DNA from: Patescibacteria group bacterium
GTDB lineage: Bacteria > Patescibacteriota > Microgenomatia > Levybacterales > UBA12049
DNA length: 5,257 nucleotides
Assembly: GCA_023473785.1 (NCBI GenBank)
Contig: JAMCYD010000012.1
Span: 1-5,257 of the forward strand
Direction of reading: 5' to 3'
The position numbers and the translations under genes were made by a program. Positions 1-5,257 of the stretch are shown here, one piece after another. Under the pieces are notes generated by a model, which had not been told where the DNA came from, searched no databases, and was given only the letters and a program-made list of their open reading frames with translations. Every line of letters begins with the position of its first letter. The first letter of the stretch is position 1.

Positions 1-122
1 CTCACGATATGGGCGGCTTCGTCTTCAGAAGGAAGGGTCTATGCATTGCTGTGCACTGATGGGAGCCGTTCTTCCCATATTCGGTTCCTCCATTCCCGTA
101 TTCGGCTCTTTTTAAATCCCGC
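1..122. other. Non-coding junction sequence beyond the truncated carbamoyltransferase
   Basis: No convincing gene is present. On the minus strand, carbamoyltransferase homology stops within a few codons of the TAG at 123-125, and none of the three frames beyond it shows the expected C-terminal domain, so a simple frameshift is not the explanation. The stretch looks richer in G+C than the flanking genes. It carries a 13-base direct repeat (72-84 and 93-105, one mismatch, 21-base period), a 6-base inverted repeat GAGCCG/CGGCTC (63-68 and 103-108) and another, ATGGGA/TCCCAT (59-64 and 73-78). It could be the end of an inserted element, a recombination junction or the start of a structured RNA. 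I recognise no specific family. Confidence 0.5.
63..108. repeat. Paired 13-base direct repeats inside a GAGCCG/CGGCTC inverted repeat
   Basis: TTCCCATATTCGG (72-84) and TTCCCGTATTCGG (93-105) match at 12 of 13 positions with a 21-base period, about two helical turns. The surrounding GAGCCG at 63-68 is the exact reverse complement of CGGCTC at 103-108. This arrangement suits a protein-binding site (transposase, recombinase or regulator) or a folded RNA. Function is unknown. Confidence 0.55.
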
Positions 123-1040
123 CTACATTGCAGATGTCCTCTCAAGTATTTTTCCAATTGTGACACAGTTATATGAAACCCCACCAGATAGACAAACATT
201 ACTTATACCTGTCTGCCTTATGAGCCAATCTATTTTCGAATAAATGGTTCTCTCGGTTTCGTTCTGTATCCATCGAGCCAAATCCATATGGTGTCTTCTT
301 ATAGGATCGCTTGGAATTCTTGGAAACATTTCTTCGATGTTAAATGAGTTCAATAAGTCCCTAATCATTGAGACAGGTTCACTAGGATTATTCTCCACAG
401 CCGAACTCAGGTAACCATTATCATCTATCGAGAAAATCAGCCTATTTTCAAAGGTGGTTTCTTGACCAAAGGCAGACAAAGCCATTACCTTATTAGCATA
501 ATTTGAAGAAGGCCAACCCAGATAGTAAGTAAACGCCCTGTAAACTTCCGCTATCCCAGCTGCTTTAGGTTTCTCAAAATCAACTGAATGCAAAATTATA
601 TTATTGTCTTTGGCAACGAAATAGGAATGTTGCTCTCTTGTTGATGTCCACCATTTCGCACTGCCAGAATCTAATAAATTGCCCCCTGCATCCAAGACAA
701 GAACAATGGCTTCATCAAAGGGGGATGTCATATATGCACTTACAGCGTGAGAATAATGATGGTTACAGGGAAGAGTGGGAATGCCGTCGATTAGAAAATC
801 AGACCGAATTGGTTCACAACAACTCGAATAGACAATAAGGTCTATATCCGTTTTTCTTAGGTTAAGTTTGCCTAGGGCATAATCAAAAGCGTTTTGAAAA
901 CCGCCGTCTCTTTTTCTTCGAGTAATTCTTTCTTCGGCAATGGCAAACTTAACTTGACCATCTTCAACAATACATAAGCCTCCATCTTTCAGTTTCTTGC
1001 CAAGCTCAGTGGAGTCGAGGTTGATTCCAGCAACTATCAC
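123..1040 (-). CDS. Truncated carbamoyltransferase (NodU/TobZ-like N-terminal domain), probable pseudogene
   Basis: This 305-residue product matches the N-terminal Kae1-like domain of the NodU/CmcH/TobZ O-carbamoyltransferases, which move a carbamoyl group from carbamoyl phosphate through carbamoyl-adenylate to a hydroxyl on a sugar, antibiotic or nucleobase. Visible landmarks are EDGQVKFAIAEERITRRKRDGG (about 26-47), NHHYSHA (93-99), LVLDAGG (114-120), KVMALSAFG (184-192) and CLSGGVSYNC (283-292). His94, His98 and Asp117 keep the spacing of the TobZ metal ligands. Full-length members run to roughly 550-600 residues. Here the protein ends a few residues after the SGGV motif, so it lacks the later GD.G metal ligand and the whole YrdC-like domain that makes carbamoyl-adenylate. 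It is therefore probably inactive unless a partner supplies the missing half. The start is GTG, one base after the upstream stop, with only a weak GAGAA as ribosome site, suggesting translational coupling. It is last in the operon. Family assignment is firm; substrate is unknown. Confidence 0.88.
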   Translation of the reverse strand: MIVAGINLDSTELGKKLKDGGLCIVEDGQVKFAIAEERITRRKRDGGFQNAFDYALGKLNLRKTDIDLIVYSSCCEPIRSDFLIDGIPTLPCNHHYSHAVSAYMTSPFDEAIVLVLDAGGNLLDSGSAKWWTSTREQHSYFVAKDNNIILHSVDFEKPKAAGIAEVYRAFTYYLGWPSSNYANKVMALSAFGQETTFENRLIFSIDDNGYLSSAVENNPSEPVSMIRDLLNSFNIEEMFPRIPSDPIRRHHMDLARWIQNETERTIYSKIDWLIRQTGISNVCLSGGVSYNCVTIGKILERTSAM

Positions 1041-1041
1041 A

Positions 1042-2139
1042 CTATTTTCTCAGATAACCACGAATTTCTCTAAGAAATTCAGCCAGCGAAATAGAAAGCC
1101 CTACCAGTAAAGTATCTTTTAAAGTGCGTTCGTCAAGGATGAGAAATTGTGTTAGGAGTCTTGGGGACTTATATACAAGAAGTAAAATAACAATAGCACA
1201 AAAAACAATCAATGACCTCTTCAACAATTTGCCGATGAATACGGGAAAATGAATTGTCGGTTCTATTGATGGCTGTGCTTCAGCTTTTGCAACATGCTCA
1301 AGATCTATGAAACTCCATCTTCCACCAGAGCCAGGCTTCGTTCTAATAAGAAAAGTCAAAACATCGTATTTACCTACTGCTCGATGTTTTGCTCTTATTG
1401 GTGTTATATAATTTTCATCAACAGTTATTTGCACATCTCTGGTTGTTGCCTCAGCTTTGGAGCGTTTGGGAATGTACTGCAACACACGCAGAGCATAATC
1501 TTGTTCCTCTTTTAGACTGAATGCATAATTGCTAATTGATGCCTTCTTTGTTTTGCTTATAACATCAACGAGCTTAATGAATTCTACATTTTCATAAAGC
1601 TTAATATTCTTAATTGCAGAAACAACGTTCCCCCATTGTTCATCTTCCCGCTCAATTTGCCGCCCCAAGTAGTTTTGATTTTTTATGGTGAGTTCGTAAT
1701 TGCTAAACAAGCAGAGGGGAGTCATGTCGGCATTGGGATTATTATTGCTTATATCGTTCTTGTGAAACTCGGAAAACTTCTTATTAAAGTCTTCTATTTG
1801 CTCAACTGCCAGATTCTCCTTGGAATCATAATCGATTATATCCCCCAACTCGTACTCAAAATAATATATTTTTCCTATCTTTCTTGCCTGTTTAATTATA
1901 CAGAATCTTATTGGATAAAATTTGGCTGCATCTTTATCTCGTAAAACAATATAGCCTTTCTTGTTATTCAGTTTGGCGATATTGTTTCGTAGCTTTTCTT
2001 GCACCCATTCTTCATCGAATCTGAATCTATATTGAAACCCTGAGGGATAAGCTAAAATATTTACAAGCTCGTAGCCGTAAGGCTCGATAGCATTAGGAAT
2101 TAGTACAACATAGTTTTCGAGTTTAGGTTCGTCATCCAC
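1042..2139 (-). CDS. Unrecognised protein with C-terminal membrane anchor
   Basis: I do not recognise this 365-residue protein. About 300 N-terminal residues are soluble and mixed in character. They include a hydrophobic opening strand (YVVLIPNAI, 10-18), an aromatic/arginine motif PSGFQYRFRFDEEWV (32-46) and GYIVLRDKDAAKFYPIRF (62-79). A polar, Asn/Lys-rich middle follows. Near the C terminus is a clear transmembrane segment, SLIVFCAIVILLLVY (309-323), preceded by basic KLLKR, and a weaker hydrophobic stretch at 343-355 before a basic tail. No signal peptide is seen, so the bulk is probably cytoplasmic and tethered by the C-terminal end. The start is GTG, chosen because AGGAAGGGGG lies nine bases upstream; the gene begins four bases after the methyltransferase stop and ends one base before the carbamoyltransferase start. 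As a membrane-tethered partner in a defence-like operon it could be a sensor or effector, but this is inference from context only. Confidence 0.9.
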   Translation of the reverse strand: MDDEPKLENYVVLIPNAIEPYGYELVNILAYPSGFQYRFRFDEEWVQEKLRNNIAKLNNKKGYIVLRDKDAAKFYPIRFCIIKQARKIGKIYYFEYELGDIIDYDSKENLAVEQIEDFNKKFSEFHKNDISNNNPNADMTPLCLFSNYELTIKNQNYLGRQIEREDEQWGNVVSAIKNIKLYENVEFIKLVDVISKTKKASISNYAFSLKEEQDYALRVLQYIPKRSKAEATTRDVQITVDENYITPIRAKHRAVGKYDVLTFLIRTKPGSGGRWSFIDLEHVAKAEAQPSIEPTIHFPVFIGKLLKRSLIVFCAIVILLLVYKSPRLLTQFLILDERTLKDTLLVGLSISLAEFLREIRGYLRK

Positions 2140-2143
2140 TTTA

Positions 2144-3358
2144 TCATTCCCCCTTCCTAAAGATTAGTATTTCTTCCGTTTGAACCCCTCCGCCATTCGG
2201 GTGCACAAAAAACTTTTTACTTATATCTCTGGTAAAGGTATCAATAAGTTCGTGATTCAGCTTCTTCGTGAGTATTTCGATGATTTTGGTATTCACACTC
2301 TCATTATATTTTTTTGATTCGCCCAAAATTAAACACAGGTATTTATTTTTTTTCAGACAGGCTGACATTTCAGTAAGTACGCTATCCATTTCTCCGATAT
2401 AGTCTAACAATTTACTTTCCTGCTTTCTTTTCCACCGGGCTCCGATCTCCCGTTTTCTTGTATCCTTTAATTCTTCATCGCTCAAAAAATCATACCACAG
2501 GTATGCAAGTCTGAATGCTGTTGTATAATCCGTAACATTCAAATATGGAGGAGATGTAACGATGAGGTCAACTTTGTCCTCCAATAAAGAAGAAAGGTTT
2601 CTTGCATCATTCCGAAAAACACGATAAGAATTGGCAAAAAAGCCTTGTTTTTTAAAAGCAGTGTAATCTGTAATAAACTTGTCCAATTTCTGGCGGTACA
2701 ATTTATAAGCATTCTTGAATGTTTTATTACCTTGTGGTTTCACGTTATCAGCATAATAGCCATAAGGTTTTTCTTTCTGGTAACCTGACGAATTCATGAG
2801 TATGGAAATAAAAAAAAGTCTGCAAACATCTTTAGTCAACCCCGTCAGTCTTGTTTCAATATAGCAATGCACATCACCAAGCATTTGGAGTGTGGCACCA
2901 TGATACCAATCGACGTTTTCTTGAAAGTGCGGTATTTGGTCATTTGTCAAAGATATTCGACTCGCATTCTTAGAAAACAGAACGGTATCTCCCTCTTGAA
3001 ATTCGGAGAGCTTAGCTTCAAGATAATCGTTGAATGCAACTATTTTATTAAAATGCAAGATTTTTCCTGTCATCATTTTTGCTTTAGTCTCGGCAATAAA
3101 AGTTCCAACAGGGTTAATATCAATTCCTATAGCATTTCTCCTTAATTTAAGTGCTTCTATAATTGAGGTGCCCACGCCACAAAAGGGGTCGAGCACAGTA
3201 TCATTCTCCCTGCTTAAAGCTTGGATCAAGTGTGCGGGTATTATGGGGATGAATCTTGAAGGATACCAACAAAAATTATGCAAGAAGTGCCTGGAATCTT
3301 CTTTCGCAAAATTCCAATCTATAACATTAAAATGAGATATATCCCGCCTATTTGGCAT
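2144..3358 (-). CDS. DNA methyltransferase, N4-cytosine/N6-adenine type
   Basis: This 404-residue S-adenosylmethionine-dependent methyltransferase shows, in order, WYPSRFIPIIPAHLI (31-45), resembling the H.YPAKF.P lead-in of many amino-methylases; motif I, DPFCGVGT (57-64), for cofactor binding; GIDINP (78-83); and the catalytic motif IV, TSPPYL (268-273), followed by an aromatic run, RLAYLWYDF. LCLILGES (341-348) is a later core strand. TSPPY is the signature of enzymes methylating exocyclic amino groups, so the likely product is N4-methylcytosine or N6-methyladenine in DNA. The roughly 185 residues between motifs I and IV probably contain the target-recognition region. No restriction endonuclease is visible in the window, so it is either an orphan methylase or the self-marking part of a larger system with the HD and membrane proteins. 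The start is ATG, two bases after the HD gene stop. There is no good Shine-Dalgarno, and the only nearby purine run lies in a hairpin stem, so translation is probably coupled. An RNA-methylating TRM11-like role is a less likely alternative. Confidence 0.93.
   Translation of the reverse strand: MPNRRDISHFNVIDWNFAKEDSRHFLHNFCWYPSRFIPIIPAHLIQALSRENDTVLDPFCGVGTSIIEALKLRRNAIGIDINPVGTFIAETKAKMMTGKILHFNKIVAFNDYLEAKLSEFQEGDTVLFSKNASRISLTNDQIPHFQENVDWYHGATLQMLGDVHCYIETRLTGLTKDVCRLFFISILMNSSGYQKEKPYGYYADNVKPQGNKTFKNAYKLYRQKLDKFITDYTAFKKQGFFANSYRVFRNDARNLSSLLEDKVDLIVTSPPYLNVTDYTTAFRLAYLWYDFLSDEELKDTRKREIGARWKRKQESKLLDYIGEMDSVLTEMSACLKKNKYLCLILGESKKYNESVNTKIIEILTKKLNHELIDTFTRDISKKFFVHPNGGGVQTEEILIFRKGE
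2149..2158 (-). promoter_or_regulatory. Strong ribosome binding site deciding a GTG start
   Basis: AGGAAGGGGG on the minus strand overlaps the last methyltransferase codons and sits nine bases before the GTG at 2139. It supports that GTG over the ATG overlapping the methyltransferase stop codon, which opens a different frame. Confidence 0.7.
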
Positions 3359-3360
3359 GG

Positions 3361-4680
3361 TTAAAAAAGTCGTCCCGCTGAGACGACTTCTTGCTCTGCG
3401 AATTGTACTCGTTCAAAACTGCCCAAGTTGTTCTTATTGAGCAGTTCTATAGTCTTAGCAGTTATCATGGAAACCATTTCGTTAGTCAATTCTGTTCTGC
3501 TCAGAATGCAGATGAGGATATAACTTTTGTCGTCACCGAGCGACACTTTTGACATATTGCCGTCATCATCAACACAAATATCGACTTTGCGATGAGTTTT
3601 CCTGTTGTCCGTAGTAACGTGGTAATGAATTTCATCTTGGACAGAACTTGAAAATATCTTTTTGCCTACTAAAAAAGTCGTTACTTCCTTTGCCAACGAT
3701 TGAAGAAAATTTTCTTTAGAAAGCAAGTCTTTTTTCCCAAAATCGTCAGACCTGATGATTGCATGTGCTCTCGGCAAATCATGAAGCAATAGTTTTTTAG
3801 CAATATTGTTTAGGGAAGACGGATATTTTTTCTTGTCTGTTAAACTCCATAAAAGATTTTCATCAGTGAAGTGAAAAAGGTTAATTACGTCTTTTTTATC
3901 AATATTTTTTGAGAATTCATAGATCAGCTGGAAAATGAGAAATTCAAAGCTCATATATTCGTGAGAATAGATAAATGTGTGATAAACATCAGACCTCAAT
4001 CTGTGCCAGATAGCTACAAGGTCAAGGCAATCTTTCTTAACAACAAAGTTATCTATTCCTTCGACTATCCTGAGATTACGGACTAATTTTTCGACGATGG
4101 ATCTATCTTCTGTAGTAATACCCAAATAAAAGCCCATTCTAAAGACATTATCAATATTGTCTAAATCAATGCCCTTATTATTAATGACAAAAGACTCGGT
4201 CCCTTTAATTAGCTGGTATATTTTTTTTAGGTCAGGTTTGTATTTCTCCCCGAAATCATATCGATGCAAGCCTGGCATTTCTATAAATCTTGGGAGGTTT
4301 ATAAAAAAAGGATGAATATCTGGGTTACTCAACCAAGCAGTATCTTCTTCGTGGTCGAATGGTGTATATCTATCAATAGCCCATTCAACGGAATGACCGA
4401 AGGAACCGCAATTCACGTCATGATAAAGGGCTGCAATAGACAATTCTTTTTGGTAGGTTTCTGAAAGATTGTTCGTCTGAGCAAAAATCTGCGTCAGGTA
4501 AGCGAGACCAATTGTATGTTCTAAGCGGGTAATAGATGTTAAAGGTAACATACTAATGGCTTTGAAGTTCATCATGCCGATATATTTTAGTCTCTTCAAT
4601 TCAGGACACTTATTGATGACATCCAAAATGAGGTCATCCAACTCAATCCGTCCATATATGGGGTCGAAGTATGCTTTCAC
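3361..4680 (-). CDS. HD-domain phosphohydrolase, SAMHD1/dGTPase-like
   Basis: This 439-residue protein belongs to the HD superfamily, nearest in pattern to SAMHD1 and dGTP triphosphohydrolases, which split dNTPs into deoxynucleoside and triphosphate. The opening DPIYGRIEL (6-14) and ELKRLKYIG (27-35) match the DPIHG.I and F.RLR.I pattern. Metal-site residues appear complete: His55 in TRLEHTIGL, His87-Asp88 in ALYHDV, and Asp174 in GIDLDNID, aligning with SAMHD1 GIDVDKWD. His96 (GSFGHS) and His110 (FDHEE) match further SAMHD1 active-site positions. YHTFIYSHEY (233-242) and FTDENLLWSL (271-280) continue the family pattern. The final 100 residues are beta-rich, then helical, with no fold I can name. 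The start is GTG with GAGGAA five bases upstream. It is first in the operon, and the methyltransferase starts two bases after its stop. Known relatives deplete dNTPs during phage infection, so a defence role is plausible; the substrate cannot be read from sequence. Confidence 0.93.
   Translation of the reverse strand: MKAYFDPIYGRIELDDLILDVINKCPELKRLKYIGMMNFKAISMLPLTSITRLEHTIGLAYLTQIFAQTNNLSETYQKELSIAALYHDVNCGSFGHSVEWAIDRYTPFDHEEDTAWLSNPDIHPFFINLPRFIEMPGLHRYDFGEKYKPDLKKIYQLIKGTESFVINNKGIDLDNIDNVFRMGFYLGITTEDRSIVEKLVRNLRIVEGIDNFVVKKDCLDLVAIWHRLRSDVYHTFIYSHEYMSFEFLIFQLIYEFSKNIDKKDVINLFHFTDENLLWSLTDKKKYPSSLNNIAKKLLLHDLPRAHAIIRSDDFGKKDLLSKENFLQSLAKEVTTFLVGKKIFSSSVQDEIHYHVTTDNRKTHRKVDICVDDDGNMSKVSLGDDKSYILICILSRTELTNEMVSMITAKTIELLNKNNLGSFERVQFAEQEVVSAGRLF
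3364..3392 (-). terminator. Terminator-like hairpin inside the end of the HD gene
   Basis: On the minus strand the arms AAGTCGTC and GACGACTT (plus-strand 3382-3389 and 3367-3374) pair perfectly around a 7-base loop. The stem extends to 11 pairs, one of them G.U, and the 3' arm runs into TTTTTT just before the TAA. It encodes the last residues of the HD protein and ends five bases before the methyltransferase ATG. It could act as an attenuator that lets only part of transcription continue, or mask the methyltransferase start until HD-gene ribosomes open it. Geometry is seen; function is inferred. Confidence 0.6.
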
Positions 4681-4684
4681 TCAA

Positions 4685-4690
4685 TTCCTC
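4685..4690 (-). promoter_or_regulatory. Ribosome binding site of the HD gene
   Basis: GAGGAA on the minus strand lies four bases before the GTG at 4680 and fixes that codon as the start. No in-frame ATG with a comparable site precedes it. Confidence 0.7.
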
Positions 4691-4724
4691 AAGAATAGGT
4701 AAAGAATAAAGAATTACCTTAAAA

Positions 4725-4753
4725 ATTATAACTGTAACACGTCGGATAATGAA
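4725..4753 (-). promoter_or_regulatory. Putative sigma-70 promoter of the operon
   Basis: The minus strand has a perfect -10 box TATAAT at 4730-4725, about 45 bases before the HD gene start. With a 17-base spacer the -35 position reads TTCATT (4753-4748), a poor match to TTGACA, so an activator or weak basal activity is possible. Transcription would begin near 4718, giving a leader of roughly 38 bases. In AT-rich DNA a chance TATAAT is possible, but its position is right. Confidence 0.5.
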
Positions 4754-4820
4754 AGTCCAATACTATCGTGAGAAAACTCTTTTCCAAAAAAATTGAGTGC
4801 ATTTTGATGGCAAAACAGGG

Positions 4821-4850
4821 CTATTCCCCACTATTTTCCGCTGTTTTCCG
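4821..4850. repeat. Three imperfect tandem decamers
   Basis: CTATTCCCCA, CTATTTTCCG and CTGTTTTCCG follow one another without gaps. The second and third differ at one position. A 10-base period places each copy on the same helix face, as for a regulator or recombinase accessory site, but no binding protein can be named. Confidence 0.5.
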
Positions 4851-5023
4851 GAAGTCAATAAAAAACGGTTTCAAGCAGATAACTGCCTGAACTGAACCCC
4901 TTGATTTTTAACTGGTGAGCCTACGGTGTAATACCAAAAGGATTTAAAGTGGAAATTACGGTTGAAGTTCAACTCGGATTTAATGCCACCAGAAGCCTGT
5001 ACGGAAGCCATAAAAGGGATATT

Positions 5024-5050
5024 TAGTTAGTCACGAAGGGTGACTGACTA
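5024..5050. repeat. Hairpin-forming inverted repeat
   Basis: TAGTTAGTCAC (5024-5034) and GTGACTGACTA (5040-5050) pair over 11 positions with one wobble or mismatch, around the loop GAAGG. There is no run of T on the exit side of either strand, so it is not a standard intrinsic terminator. It may serve as an operator, a recombinase site or a transcript-end stabiliser about 80 bases downstream of ssrA. Confidence 0.5.
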
Positions 5051-5060
5051 TGGCTGTTTC

Positions 5061-5081
5061 TGTTCAGAGTTTGTTCAGAGT
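5061..5081. repeat. Pair of 10-base direct repeats near ssrA
   Basis: TGTTCAGAGT occurs exactly twice, at 5061-5070 and 5072-5081, with an 11-base period, about 50 bases from the ssrA 3' end. Short direct repeats beside an attachment site are typical of integrase arm-type sites, but this identity is inferred from position only. Confidence 0.5.
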
Positions 5082-5130
5082 AAAAAACGGCATTTCTGAG
5101 TAGAAAGCTGTTGAAATATAAGAATTTTAA

Positions 5131-5257
5131 TGGTGGAGGCGGCGGGAATCGAACCCGCGTCCGAAAGCACTACTCTCAAGCCTCTACATGCTTATCCTGC
5201 CTATTTAGTTTCGGATACCGGATTGCCGGCAGACAGGCCTACCGATACCCTATCCCT
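5131..5257 (-). ncRNA. placeholder
   Basis: placeholder. Confidence 0.

Larger units (their letters stand above)
4681..5130. other. Gene-free stretch between the operon and ssrA
   Basis: These 450 bases contain no ORF with coding support. They hold the operon promoter near the left end, three imperfect decamers (4821-4850), a hairpin (5024-5050) and a pair of 10-base direct repeats (5061-5081). No integrase remnant was recognised on either strand. No clear U-tract terminator for ssrA was found directly downstream of its 3' end, so ssrA transcripts could read towards the operon. The position, touching the 3' end of ssrA, is where recombinase attachment and accessory sites of an island would lie. 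Confidence 0.6.

Overview
The window is AT-rich bacterial DNA. It holds four genes packed head to tail on the minus strand, then a 450-base gene-free stretch, and at the right edge the 3' half of the tmRNA gene (ssrA), also on the minus strand. Good Shine-Dalgarno sequences (GAGGAA before the first gene, AGGAAGGGGG before the third), GTG starts in three of four genes and a CCA-ending tmRNA fit a typical Gram-negative or related bacterium. Nothing visible fixes the phylum. The 3' end of ssrA is a classic integration site for islands and prophages, and the cargo reads like accessory (defence or DNA-modification) genes. I therefore infer the edge of a genomic island. No integrase is present in the window.

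Layout in the direction of transcription (right to left): ssrA 3' half (5257-5131); a gene-free stretch with small repeats and one hairpin (5130-4681) that ends in a promoter with a perfect TATAAT; an HD-domain phosphohydrolase related to SAMHD1 and dGTPase enzymes (4680-3361); a DNA methyltransferase with DPFCGVGT and TSPPY motifs (3358-2144); an unrecognised protein with a C-terminal membrane anchor (2139-1042); and a NodU/TobZ-type carbamoyltransferase cut off after its N-terminal domain (1040-123). After the cut lies about 120 bases of different-looking, GC-richer, repeat-bearing, non-coding DNA (1-122).

The genes are separated by only 2, 4 and 1 bases, so they form one operon. A terminator-like hairpin sits inside the last codons of the HD gene, directly before the methyltransferase start, and may reduce expression of the downstream genes. 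A nucleotide-hydrolysing HD enzyme, a DNA methyltransferase, a membrane protein and a group-transfer enzyme in one unit beside an integration hotspot do not match, as far as I can tell, a named defence system. The set is a plausible uncharacterised modification/defence module. Its function is inferred from domain content and context only, and the truncated carbamoyltransferase suggests the module is damaged at its distal end in this genome.
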